A stretch of DNA of 32,672 nucleotides from Lachnospiraceae bacterium (lineage in GTDB: Bacteria; Bacillota; Clostridia; Lachnospirales; Lachnospiraceae): NCBI GenBank assembly GCA_024698885.1, contig JAILQQ010000266.1, positions 1 to 32,672 on the forward strand. Reading direction: 5' to 3'. A program made the position numbers and the translations under genes. Below the pieces are notes generated by a model. That model was not told where the DNA came from. It did no database searches and worked only from the letters and a program-made list of their open reading frames with translations. Positions 1 to 8,113 of this stretch are shown in pieces; positions within the stretch are counted from its first letter, which is position 1; each line of letters begins with the position of its first letter.

Positions 1-133
1 CTAGCAATCCTTTTTTACATAATGTGCTTAACTGCTGTGTAAGAGCAGATTTTGAAATCTCTCCGTTGTAAATATCGGAGAAGAATATCGGTTCGCCTTC
101 TTTGTATTTTTCAGTTAGCATTTCATAAATCAT
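1..133 (-). CDS. AbiEi-like / DUF6088 protein, N-terminal part only
   Basis: Minus-strand reading frame running off the left edge; the first 44 codons are visible, starting at ATG 133-131. The start is supported by an AGGTGG Shine-Dalgarno a few bases upstream. The peptide begins MIYEMLTEKYKEGEPIFFSD and continues into a small winged-helix-like segment (SKSALTQQLSTLCKKGLL). This resembles the N-terminal DNA-binding domain of DUF6088/AbiEi-type proteins, the antitoxin partners in type IV toxin-antitoxin abortive-infection loci; that assignment is by remembered family resemblance. The toxin partner (AbiEii-like nucleotidyltransferase), if present, would lie outside the window. The low GC and the neighbouring broken defence genes fit a defence island. 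Confidence 0.6.
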   Translation of the reverse strand, partial: MIYEMLTEKYKEGEPIFFSDIYNGEISKSALTQQLSTLCKKGLL

Positions 134-582
134 ATTATCACCACCTAAACGAAATGTAATCTATAATATAATTTGTTAAGTTGATTCTATCAAATACATC
201 GTAAATGTCAAGCCAGCGATTTTTTATTATCTGAGAAGGATTTATTTTTTGCGCAAATTTCTGCAGATTCATATTGAATCCTGCCCATATGTTTTTTGAC
301 CGGGTGGAAATAAATATTTTCACCCTGATTATGTGTCGTGACACAGTTGATCTCGCGAAGCGTGCGAAATAGAAACCACCCGTTGGACGGGTGGTCATGA
401 TTATACGGAAAAAATCATAAGGTCCTTGCCTGGCCGGAGCAGAAGATTAAGATACGGTGGAAATTTAAGAAGTGATGAAGCATCGGGGGCTGAGGGCATT
501 CCAATTTTTTTGTTTGAGGACTATTCAGGCGTTACATATTGCGGTAGCATATCTTATGTAATTCGTATAAGTTTATTATAGG
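134..582. other. Intergenic region with an IS200/IS605-like end
   Basis: About 450 bases with no credible gene. It holds three consecutive hairpins between 302 and 395 (described separately) and otherwise AT-rich sequence with no recognisable promoter for the downstream regulator. A minus-strand open frame over 138-398 is read through the hairpins and has no family resemblance, so it is not called. Confidence 0.6.
302..395 (+). mobile_element. Probable remnant end of an IS200/IS605-type element
   Basis: Three hairpins follow each other: 302-312 with 315-325 (GGGTGGAAATA / TATTTTCACCC, one G-T pair), 332-337 with 340-345 (TGTGTC / GACACA), and 375-382 with 388-395 (ACCACCCG / CGGGTGGT, loop TTGGA). 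A run of subterminal hairpins ending in an ACCACCCG...CGGGTGGT stem is reminiscent of the right ends of IS200/IS605 elements, where the same DNA can encode the TnpB-associated guide RNA. No transposase or tnpB is present here, so this would be a solo end or a non-autonomous remnant. Confidence 0.35.
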
Positions 583-825
583 GTGATTGAGGAAAGAACA
601 TGGTCACGAACAAGATTGAAATCGATTGAAATCGATATAAAGGTTAAATGTGTGGAAGAACAGATGACTCAGGCGAAACTGGCTGAAAAGGTTGGTACGC
701 CGGCTTCCTACGTGAATAAGCTGATAAAGCGGGAAGAAGGTGTAGTGAATAACACTTTCGTTAAGATGCTGGAGGCTCTGGGATATGACATAGAGCTTCA
801 TTATGTGAAGAGGGAAGAAAAATGA
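583..825 (+). CDS. Small XRE-family helix-turn-helix regulator
   Basis: An 80-residue protein read from a GTG start at 583; no strong Shine-Dalgarno is visible, so the start is uncertain. Residues 28-70 read as a Cro/C1-type helix-turn-helix (MTQAKLAEKVGTPASYVNKL, then VKMLEALGYDIELHYV), where the second part is the scaffold helix and strand typical of short XRE proteins. The stop codon overlaps the ATGATG start of the following helicase-like gene, so the two were probably co-transcribed and this protein is likely that gene's regulator. It appears intact although its partner is frameshifted. Confidence 0.7.
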   Translation: MIEERTWSRTRLKSIEIDIKVKCVEEQMTQAKLAEKVGTPASYVNKLIKREEGVVNNTFVKMLEALGYDIELHYVKREEK

Positions 826-2527
826 TGGATATTCAGTTAAAAGATTATCAGTTAGATTGTTTGGAAAAGGTTACGTCCAAAATAAGTGATGGGGCAAAGC
901 ATTTGAGTGTCGTAATGACTGCTGGATTTGGACAGAAAACAACTTCTTTGTTCCTTGCAAATAGACTTTACTCCGAAGAACAGACCATGATTGCTATGGT
1001 TTTCAAATATAAGGCTGCGTTAATGCAGACAAAATCAGATGCGGAAAAAATAGGAATAGATTCAGTGGAATTTTTTAGCGTGAATGAGTTCCTCAGTAAT
1101 GAAACGGACTATCAGTATGTCATTTTGCATGATCTATCCACTTATGAAAGAAAACAGATACAGGAATATATTGAATCCAAGGATAGTATTACCATATCGT
1201 TTTCAGCACCAGGGCAAGAAGTTGTTGGCGAAAATGTGAATCCGGCGATGAATCAGCGATTAATGGCTTATATGGAAAGACTCTCTCCGGTTGTATGCGT
1301 TTATGTCACAAATGAGGTCTTAGATATTAGGGATGCAAAATATGCTGGAAAGCTGAAAGCGTATATGTAAACAAAGAAAACCTGGCTACAGCCAATTGGC
1401 TTCAACAGGAAAAGATTCAAACTGTTAATGAACGAGATGAAGTAAAAAGGCGTAATGATCGTCTGCAAGCATATATGAAAGCTATCAAGCAGGCACAGGA
1501 TCAGCAAAAAATAAAAGAACAGGCTGCAGAGATAGAGCGATTAAAAGCGTTGCTTCAAGCAGATGAAAGAAACAAGAAAATTGAAGAACTTGAAGCTCGC
1601 GAAGTAGAGTATCAAGAGCAGTTGAGGGAAAAAGATGCCAGAATTGCACAGCAGGATCAGATGATTGCATTTCAACAGGATATTCTGTCAGGATTTGGAA
1701 TTGATGCTTTTATTATTCAGGACTCTTTTAACCAGATTCAAATGGCAAGAGTGTCGCTAAAAAATGATTTGGAAAGTAGCGATGATGCTGCTAAAGAGAG
1801 TGCGCTAAAAAAGCTTCAGGATAAAGTGGCAGAAATAGTAAGCAATCTGACGCAATCGGCGTTATCCACGAAAGACCACCAGTATTTTGAAGATTATCTC
1901 ATTGGTGAGCTAACGGAAGAAGTGTGGAGACGGCTTGATGATAAGAGCAAGGCTTTCTTGATTACGGCAAAGAGTAATTACGAAAGCATGATAAAAATGA
2001 AAGACAGTGAAACCTTTGATTACTCTGGAGTGTGCCTGCTTGTAACGAAGGCTTTAGAAGTAGAAACAACCAAACGGTTCTTTATAAGCTATAAAAATTT
2101 CCTGGAACAAAAATACAGTTCTGTATCTCGATGGCCTTTCGCTCTTAGACAACGGGATAGAGGACAGATTACTGAAACTGTAATATCTGATAGCGAGTTT
2201 ACGCTGGGATCTGTAGTTTCTGTGATAGGTCTGAAGCGTGATTATGATACAGATGGGAATATAACTGGCTACCAGATAGCGCATGTAGGTACTAAAAATG
2301 AATTCCTTGATTATGCAAGGAACAACCTATTTAAGTTCTCTGAACGGCGTAGAGTTGAGGCTGAAATAGATAAAGATTATCACTTTATAGAAAAGGTGCG
2401 TCTGGATTATAGAAATCCTTCAGCTCATAGGGATAGGCTGACAATAACATCAGCCAGAGGTTGCTTGGAATATGTAATAGATGTTCAGCACATGCTTAAG
2501 GAAATGCTGAGTACAATGAAAATCTGA
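822..2527 (+). pseudogene. Frameshifted helicase-like / coiled-coil / HEPN-like defence protein
   Basis: Two open segments (822-1370 and 1331-2527) overlap and together make one gene of about 568 codons. The first ends ...GKLKAYM-stop, but the other frame continues VNKENLATANWLQQEK without a break; removing an extra AT in GCGTATATGTAAAC (about 1360-1373) restores a single frame. The N-terminal 180 residues resemble the first helicase domain of HsdR/ResIII proteins, with degenerate motifs (TAGFGQKTT for Walker A, VILHDLS at the motif II position). Then follows a coiled coil (codons 1475-1690) and a C-terminal helical domain with RNPSAH (R-N-x3-H), the catalytic signature of HEPN ribonucleases. 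With the XRE regulator it looks like a defence cassette. The domain calls are by motif; the frameshift is seen directly. Confidence 0.65.
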
Positions 2528-2547
2528 CAAAGCAGGAGGAAAGTTTT

Positions 2548-2943
2548 TTGGCATATGAGACACCGCTCACAATAGCAGTGGTAATGAAGGATATTTCTGC
2601 GAATAAATATGTTCTTCCATCAATCCAAAGGGAGTATGTGTGGGATACGACTCAGATTGAAACTCTGTTTGACAGTTTGATGTAGGATTATCCCATCGGA
2701 GCGTCCCTTTTCTGGGAGATCAGTAAGGATAAACTGGGGGACTATGATTTTTATGAGTTCCTGAAGAACTATCATGAAAAGAACTCTGTCCATAATAAGA
2801 AGGCAGACCTTAAAGGGGCAGATGGTGTGACAGCTGTTCAGGATGGACAACAGCGTCTCACTTCATTTTATATTGAATTAAAGGGGACATATGCCTATAG
2901 GTTAAAGTATAAGCAGAAGAAAAATGATAACGCTTATCCTGAT
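2548..2943 (+). pseudogene. DUF262 (GmrSD-type) N-terminal fragment
   Basis: Read from TTG 2548 behind a strong GGAGG. The peptide carries DUF262 hallmarks: IQREYVW near residue 28 and DGQQRLTS near residue 100, the conserved nucleotide-handling motifs of GmrSD-type restriction enzymes and related defence proteins. An in-frame TAG at 2683-2685 interrupts the frame at ...FDSLM-stop-DYPIGASLFW, and both sides clearly belong to one DUF262 domain. After about codon 130 the DUF262 similarity stops and the frame runs straight into an HsdM-like C-terminus, so the rest of the gene has been deleted. Only 20 bases separate it from the end of the helicase/HEPN gene, suggesting one former operon. Confidence 0.7.
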
Positions 2944-3134
2944 ATTAATGCTTACTTTGAGCGAGAAGTACTTCCTTTTGCGCCTGATGCATGGATTGAT
3001 GAAAAGAAGTCCAAGGTGGGATAGAGATTCCATTCACAAGATATTTTTACAAATATGAAGCACCGAGACCATCAGAGGAAATTATGGAGCTTGAAAAAGA
3101 ATTGTCCGGTAGTCTGGAGGAGGTATTTCGCTAA
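2944..3134 (+). pseudogene. HsdM C-terminal stub fused to DUF262
   Basis: The frame continues from DUF262 into YFEREVLPFAPDAWIDEKKS and, after a one-base deletion around 3021-3025 (GGATAGAG where GGATATGAG is expected), into EIPFTRYFYKYEAPRPSEEI and a short terminal helix ending at TAA 3132-3134. This matches the C-terminus of type I restriction-modification methyltransferase subunits (HsdM), which end in a [EN]IPF-x-R-x-FY-x-Y segment and a charged helix. About 60 codons remain; the methyltransferase catalytic domain is gone. The junction with DUF262 (about 2943) indicates an internal deletion that joined two defence genes. Confidence 0.6.
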
Positions 3135-4141
3135 TGGCTAAGAAAAAAGAGATTAATATTATATCCTCTGCAGCAGAGTATCTGACGTTTATTACTGCTA
3201 CCGGTGAAGGTGGGATAGAGGCAATTTATGCAGATGAGAATGTTTGGTTAAGTCAAAAAATGATGGGTGTTCTTTATGATGTTGGAAAGAGCACAATTAA
3301 TTATCATTTACATAAGCTGTATGCAGATGGCGAAATAGAAGAGAATTCAGTTGTTCGAAAATTTCGAACAACTGCCGATGACGGAAAAGATTACGATACG
3401 TTGCATTATAATCTTAAGGCTATCATTGCAGTTGGTCATAAAGTGGACTCGGAAAAAGCAGTCCAATTTCGTAAATGGGTAAATACAATAATCAAATAAT
3501 ATACGATTAAAGGCTATGCCATGGATGATGATAGGCTCAAAAAAGGCGGTAGTATTTTAACTAAGGAGTATTTTGAGCAGTTATTGGAACGTAAATTCTA
3601 TCAGAAGATAACGGATATTTACGCGACTTCAATTGATTATGATTCTACAGCAAAGGAAACAAAGCGATTTTTTGCAGCTGTATAGAACAAGCTTCACTAT
3701 GCTGTTCATGGTCAGACCGTAGCAGAAGTGATTTATAACAGGGCGGATGTTGAGAAAGAGCATATGGGACTCACAACCTGGGAAGGGTCTCCGAATAGCA
3801 AGATTCATAAGTATGATGTTACCGTGGCAAAGAATTATTTGACGGAAGAAGAGTTAGCTATCCTTAGTAGAATGGTTACGGCCTATCTGGATTTGGCAGA
3901 AAGTATGGCAATGCGAAATATTCCTATGACTATGGCAGATTGGGAAATAAGATTGGATGGTTTTCTTACTCTGATGGATCATGAGGTTCTTAAGGATAAG
4001 GGGAAAATTAGTGCAGAGCAAGCTAAGATTCATGCGGAAACGGAGTTCGAAAAATATAGAGTGATTCAGGATCGATTATTCCAAAGCGATTTTGATCGAT
4101 TCATTGAGTTGGAAGAACATTTAAAAGATGAACGTAAATAA
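3134..4141 (+). pseudogene. RhuM-family protein with two in-frame stops
   Basis: One continuous reading frame of 335 codons from ATG 3134 (GGAGGAGG upstream; the ATG overlaps the HsdM stop as TAATG) to TAA 4139-4141, interrupted by TAA at 3497-3499 and TAG at 3683-3685. Both flanks remain in frame and recognisable: VWLSQKMMGVLYDVGKSTIN near the N-terminus, TTADDGKDYDTLHYNLKAII, then YTIKGYAMDDDRLKKGG after the first stop and NKLHYAVHGQTVAEVIYNRA after the second. These are RhuM features; RhuM genes are often found inside type I restriction-modification loci, in line with the HsdM stub just upstream. The length matches the family. The second stop replaces a usually conserved Gln (CAG to TAG). 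The biochemical function of RhuM is not established. Confidence 0.75.
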
Positions 4142-4470
4142 AAGAAAAGGAAGAATACTCTAAATGAAAGAGTTCTTCGATGTTGTTGATTGGTAAAACA
4201 AGGCGCTGTTTAGCTATGGACATCCATTCCGATTTTGATTATTCTATTCATAGGTGACCTCCTTTTGTATGCGGTAATCCCTGTTACCATTGATCTTGAC
4301 AATCATCAGTATACAGGTAAATCCACGTTGCTACAAATGTGAGGTCACTTCATATTATCTAAGGATTACCTGCAATCTATTATCATTATTTGTACCAGAT
4401 GAACAAGTTAGCAAAAATGTATTATTCAAATTCAATAGTTCCTGAATATCCCCTTCCCCGGGCCCGCACC
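4142..4470. other. Gene-free boundary between the AT-rich island and the chromosome
   Basis: About 330 AT-rich bases with no credible coding frame. It contains a bulged hairpin just after the RhuM stop (GAAGAA..CTCT with AGAGTTCTTC), an inverted repeat AGGTGACCTC (4252-4261) and GAGGTCACTT (4341-4350, 9 of 10 matching), and a small GGTAA/TTACC hairpin near 4270-4287. Base composition changes sharply at about 4450, where sequence turns GC-rich and the first copy of the dispersed chromosomal repeat appears. The inverted repeat might mark the end of the inserted DNA. Confidence 0.5.
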
Positions 4471-4503
4471 GATCCGGTCTGCCTGCTGACCGGATCATTT
4501 CAT
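4471..4503 (+). repeat. Dispersed repeat, hairpin-3 part only
   Basis: GATCCGGTC (4471-4479), loop TGCCTGCT, GACCGGATC (4488-4496), followed by ATTTCATT. This is the third hairpin plus tail of the dispersed repeat (compare GATTCGGTC...GACCGAATCATTTCCT at 16552-16580) with a compensated T-to-C / A-to-G change in the stem. It overlaps the 3' end of the DUF6449-like permease gene. Confidence 0.6.
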
Positions 4504-6740
4504 TATTCCTTGCTCTCCTCAAGCACCTCCATCACAAAGGGCGGGCACTCGCCGTTGCGGATCCGGTAGGACACCATGAAATAAGTTCTGCTGCTGCCGC
4601 TGTTATTTCCGTTCCGGTAATACGCGTCCAGATATACGACCGGTTCGGTCTGTTTTAACTGATCCTCCTGCAGGATCCAGTTCATCGAATAATATTCATC
4701 ATAGATGACATGCGGCATGATCTCCCGGATCTCGTCCTTTTCTTCAAAGGTCGCGTTCATCGAGTAATCGTCCATATAGCAGTATGCGTCGATCTGCTCG
4801 ACCTCATCGCTCTCGTAGGTCGTAAGCGGTGAAAAGCCGGCCTGCTCAAGCAGCGCGATCGTCTTTTCAAAGGACGGATAAATATACATGTAATACTGGC
4901 TGTCGTAATAATGGTACTCCTGATTATAGACTCTCGATACCAGGCAGCCTACCGGATATTCCTCCTTTAATGATTCCAGGGTCTGCGCCCTGAGTTCGCT
5001 CCTGTAGGTATCGAGGATATTGTCGATCTGCTGCGGCGTTTCGTCAAAGGGGATACTGTTTCTCGGATCCTCATAGTAGAGCGTGCCGATCGTATCGTTT
5101 TTCGCCGTCAGCTCGGGGAAGACTGCTTCCTTGAAGGCGTCCTCCGCATAAATCTCCGAAAGGGCGGAAAGCATCTCCTCGTCACAGTAGTTGACCAGGT
5201 ACTGTCTGTATATTTCCCGGCCGTTATTCATACGGTAATGATAATAGGTCGTGCCGTAGGTGGCAAGCTCGTCATACAGTGCACTGTCTTCATAGGTTAC
5301 GGGGGGCGTGAACTCGGTGTTTCCCGCATGCAGGATCATATCCATCCGAAGGCTTTTCGCGTTTTCGATCCCGGAGCCCGCAAGCTTCTGAACAGCCTCA
5401 CTGTCAGACAGCGCCATCCGTTCCATCCTGACCTCAAAATTTGACGGATAATACCGGAACATATCCAGTCCCAGATCCGCCGTGTCCATGCCGTACTCCA
5501 GACGGCTCTGCAAGCCGTTCACGGACAATCCCACCGAGGCGACCTGATCGGCCCGGGGCAGGTAACTGTCATAGCCGAAGACGTCAAAGATAAAGCAAAG
5601 CGCGATCACAGCCGCAATCCCCGCGCCGGCACACAGCGATACAGGTCTTTTGAAGCAGGCCTTAAAATCAAACTCAAAGATGATCTCTGCCACAGCATGG
5701 GTGATCAGTAATCCGCCGAAGAAGCCGAAGACGAACCAGCTCATTTTTCCGTTTGTGATCGTACGGAAGGCTAACGCGCCAAATAACGCCGCCGGGATCA
5801 GAAGGAAGACCTTAATAAAGGGCTTGGATGCCGGAAAGGCGATCGCCTTGCCTGCTGCTTCCGAGGGCCGTTTCATGATCAGCTTCCGGCATAATATATA
5901 CAATATAACGGTCACTATTAAGTAGACAATCGTCGTGGCGGCAACATCACCCGGGATCCCTAACGTCTCCAGGATCGTAAAGTCCTTCATGAGCCGGTTC
6001 TCGGAGGAAATGATCGTGCCCAGCGCGGCAAAGGGCGAGGTAAACGCAAATTCCTTAAGGAAGGAATAATGCCCTGGTTCATAATAGGTGACAAAGAAGA
6101 CCGTCCGGCAGATATACAGCAGGGTACCGTACACCAGGCCGCCGATCGTCAGGACGAAGGCTCCCATCAGGGCTACGACCGTATTTCCCGTTCCGACGGA
6201 AGCAAGAACCACCAGGGTATACATACAGGTATAGAATACGATCACGATCAGCGCGCAGAGCAGTCCGTATGCGAAGGTACCACCGGTCACAAAACCGCGG
6301 CTTGCGCCGATACCGGCGCTTAAAAGATGCGCCGCGAGATAGGGAATGGCAAAGATCAGGATCCCGTTCACATACGCAGCGTCAAACAGACTGACCCGTT
6401 TCACCGGGAGCGCGCCGTACATATCCCCCTTTACCCTGCTGTGCAGGTAAAGCATGCCCTGAAGGCCGTTCACCAGTGCCAGGCCGGCGCTTAAAAGCAG
6501 AACCGGTATATTGGCAAAGCTCAGGATATTCCCGAAGAATTGCGCCTGCACCTCGGGAAGCGTTGTCAAAAGCAGCGCCAGGTCCTCCTGAAAAGAACCG
6601 ATATTCAGCAATGTATAGATCGGCAGTGCGAAAAGGCAGCCGAGGATCGAAAGCGCGATCGGCCAGAGGCGTCTTTTCAGATTTTCCCGCATGAGCGTGA
6701 AGAGCCCAGCAAAATCAGAAGATGATTTTTTTGATGTCAT
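4503..6740 (-). CDS. ABC transporter permease, DUF6449-like
   Basis: A 745-residue membrane protein. The N-terminal half (about residues 25-390) carries multiple hydrophobic segments in the style of ABC-2 type permeases. The C-terminal half is a large soluble, Tyr- and Glu-rich domain, probably extracytoplasmic, resembling the DUF6449 region of Clostridial permeases found in YtrA-type operons. ATG 6740 overlaps the last 26 bases of the ATPase gene, so translation is coupled. The gene order regulator-ATPase-permease matches Ytr-like ABC operons, which respond to cell-envelope stress or antibiotics; the substrate cannot be read from sequence. A copy of the dispersed repeat overlaps its 3' end. 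Confidence 0.75.
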   Translation of the reverse strand: MTSKKSSSDFAGLFTLMRENLKRRLWPIALSILGCLFALPIYTLLNIGSFQEDLALLLTTLPEVQAQFFGNILSFANIPVLLLSAGLALVNGLQGMLYLHSRVKGDMYGALPVKRVSLFDAAYVNGILIFAIPYLAAHLLSAGIGASRGFVTGGTFAYGLLCALIVIVFYTCMYTLVVLASVGTGNTVVALMGAFVLTIGGLVYGTLLYICRTVFFVTYYEPGHYSFLKEFAFTSPFAALGTIISSENRLMKDFTILETLGIPGDVAATTIVYLIVTVILYILCRKLIMKRPSEAAGKAIAFPASKPFIKVFLLIPAALFGALAFRTITNGKMSWFVFGFFGGLLITHAVAEIIFEFDFKACFKRPVSLCAGAGIAAVIALCFIFDVFGYDSYLPRADQVASVGLSVNGLQSRLEYGMDTADLGLDMFRYYPSNFEVRMERMALSDSEAVQKLAGSGIENAKSLRMDMILHAGNTEFTPPVTYEDSALYDELATYGTTYYHYRMNNGREIYRQYLVNYCDEEMLSALSEIYAEDAFKEAVFPELTAKNDTIGTLYYEDPRNSIPFDETPQQIDNILDTYRSELRAQTLESLKEEYPVGCLVSRVYNQEYHYYDSQYYMYIYPSFEKTIALLEQAGFSPLTTYESDEVEQIDAYCYMDDYSMNATFEEKDEIREIMPHVIYDEYYSMNWILQEDQLKQTEPVVYLDAYYRNGNNSGSSRTYFMVSYRIRNGECPPFVMEVLEESKE

Positions 6741-7614
6741 AGCCTTCTACCCCCGTTTCACTGATAAATATTTCTTCTAAGGAAAGCGGCAGAACCTCTA
6801 AAAAGACGGGTTCGCTTTTATTCAGAAGATCGACGATCTCATCCCTGTTCCCCTTCACCGTCAGCGTGATCAGGGAACCGCGGGTCTCCTCGTTTAAGAT
6901 ATGAAGCCTGTCCCGCAAAGACGCGATCCCGTCCTGCCCGGGAACCAGCTGTATCTTATGGATATCGCTCTTCATATGGTCGATATCCTCGGAAAGCAGC
7001 ACGCCGCCCTGATGCAGCAGTCCCACCGAATCGCAGATATCCTCCAGTTCCCGGAGGTTATGGGACGCAATAACAGGCGTAAACCCTCTTTCCGCGATAT
7101 CCGACGCGAACAGGCTCTTCACGCCCTGGCGCATGACCGGATCCAGTCCGTCAAAGGTTTCGTCGCAGTACATGTACTTCGTCATGGCGGACAGTCCCAG
7201 AATGATCGCAAGCTGCTTTTTCATTCCCTTTGAAAAGGTATTGATCTTTCTTTTCGGATTCAGTTCAAAGCGCCTCATCAGATCCGCATAGCGGGAAAGA
7301 TCATACCGGGGATAGATCTTTGCGTAAAACTGCGCCATGTCATCGGGCGTCCCGTTGGAAAAGAAATACGGGTCATCCGAAATATAAAAGAAACTCCCCT
7401 TCACCGACGGATTTTCAAATACCTCTCTTCCGTCTATTAACAGATGCCCGTCATCCTGCTTAAGTACACCGGCCGCGATCCGTAAAAATGTGCTTTTCCC
7501 GGCGCCGTTGGTGCCGATCAGCCCGAAGACCTTCGCTTCCTCGATCGTAAGGGAAACGTCATCCACGGCCCGGACCTCATCAAAGTTTTTTGTGATATGC
7601 GATGCCGTTATCAT
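6715..7614 (-). CDS. ABC transporter ATP-binding protein (YtrB-like)
   Basis: A 299-residue cytoplasmic ATPase. The start is ATG 7614-7612, overlapping the GntR stop as TGATG with GGGAGGAAAGC upstream; an open extension to 7662 has no such site. Visible motifs are Walker A GTNGAGKST (about residues 34-42), signature SKGMKKQ, Walker B YMYCDETFDGLDP and switch histidine ASHNLRE. About 90 C-terminal residues form the accessory domain usual in ABC-2 type ATPases. Its 3' end overlaps the permease gene. It energises the DUF6449-like permease; the signature SKGMKKQ is a variant of the LSGGQ motif common in this subfamily. Confidence 0.88.
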   Translation of the reverse strand: MITASHITKNFDEVRAVDDVSLTIEEAKVFGLIGTNGAGKSTFLRIAAGVLKQDDGHLLIDGREVFENPSVKGSFFYISDDPYFFSNGTPDDMAQFYAKIYPRYDLSRYADLMRRFELNPKRKINTFSKGMKKQLAIILGLSAMTKYMYCDETFDGLDPVMRQGVKSLFASDIAERGFTPVIASHNLRELEDICDSVGLLHQGGVLLSEDIDHMKSDIHKIQLVPGQDGIASLRDRLHILNEETRGSLITLTVKGNRDEIVDLLNKSEPVFLEVLPLSLEEIFISETGVEGYDIKKIIF

Positions 7615-8012
7615 CAGCTTTCCTCCCCCTTTCCTATCTCTTTCCCGGTCTTCCCCCGGCATTCCCTGATCCGCTCGATCAGCCGCTCCCGCGAAAGGCC
7701 GATGGCCTCGGCTCTGTTAGCCAAAGAATCCTGCTCAAGCAACAGCTCCTCCTGCTTCTTTGGCAGGAGCTGTTCCAGACCTCCGGCAAAGCTTCCCCGG
7801 CCGGAAACCGAGTAGATCAATCCCTTCTGTTCCAGAACGCCATACGCCTTCTGTACCGTATTCGGGTTGATCGAAAGTTCAACCGCAAGCGCCCGCACCG
7901 AGGGCAATGCCTCATTCTGCGCGATCACGCCCGCTAACATCAGTTCCTCCAGACGGTCGCTGACCTGCTCATACAGCGGTCTCTTATCCCTGAAATCAAT
8001 ATCGATCAGCAT
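7614..8012 (-). CDS. GntR-family regulator, YtrA type
   Basis: A 132-residue transcription factor. Residues 10-75 form a GntR winged helix-turn-helix (RPLYEQVSDRLEELMLAG, then LPSVRALAVELSINPNTVQK, then GLIYSVSGRGSFA). The C-terminal part is only a short helical tail, typical of the YtrA subfamily, which lacks a large effector domain. It is the first gene of the operon with the ABC ATPase and permease and very probably autoregulates it through the palindrome at 8087-8113, just downstream of the -10 box. The 5' leader contains a copy of repeat hairpin 1 (8030-8060). Confidence 0.88.
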   Translation of the reverse strand: MLIDIDFRDKRPLYEQVSDRLEELMLAGVIAQNEALPSVRALAVELSINPNTVQKAYGVLEQKGLIYSVSGRGSFAGGLEQLLPKKQEELLLEQDSLANRAEAIGLSRERLIERIRECRGKTGKEIGKGEES

Positions 8013-8029
8013 TTTTTTCTCCCAAATTC

Positions 8030-8060
8030 TGCGCCGGCCTGCTTTGCGGCCGTATGCTTA
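8030..8060 (+). repeat. Dispersed repeat, hairpin-1 only, in the ytrA-like leader
   Basis: TGCGCCGGCC...GCGGCCGTATGC followed by TTA corresponds to hairpin 1 of the dispersed repeat (consensus TGCGCC-stem-GTGCGCTTAGG) with altered stem bases. It lies in the untranslated leader between the predicted promoter (8111-8139) and the GntR start at 8012. Hairpins 2 and 3 are absent. Confidence 0.5.
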
Positions 8061-8086
8061 CAGTTCCTTATTGTTCTATGGGTTTT

Positions 8087-8113
8087 AAGTGTACTAATAT
8101 CATTAATACACTT
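8087..8113 (-). promoter_or_regulatory. Operator-like palindrome of the YtrA-type operon
   Basis: A 27-base near-perfect palindrome: AAGTGTA (8087-8093), 13-base centre CTAATATCATTAA, TACACTT (8107-8113). It overlaps the downstream edge of the -10 box and the expected transcription start. YtrA/GntR proteins bind inverted repeats of this form, so it is the natural operator for the regulator encoded immediately downstream. Repression by occlusion of RNA polymerase is inferred. Confidence 0.75.

Noticed and set aside
138-398. Minus-strand frame of 86 codons
   Set aside because: It starts within a hairpin arm and reads through three hairpins, with no ribosome-binding site and no family resemblance.
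2683-3685. Stop-codon reassignment (TAG/TAA read as Gln) in the DUF262 and RhuM genes
   Set aside because: TAA, TAG and TGA are all used as normal stops by intact genes here, and neighbouring genes carry true frameshifts, so decay explains the stops better.
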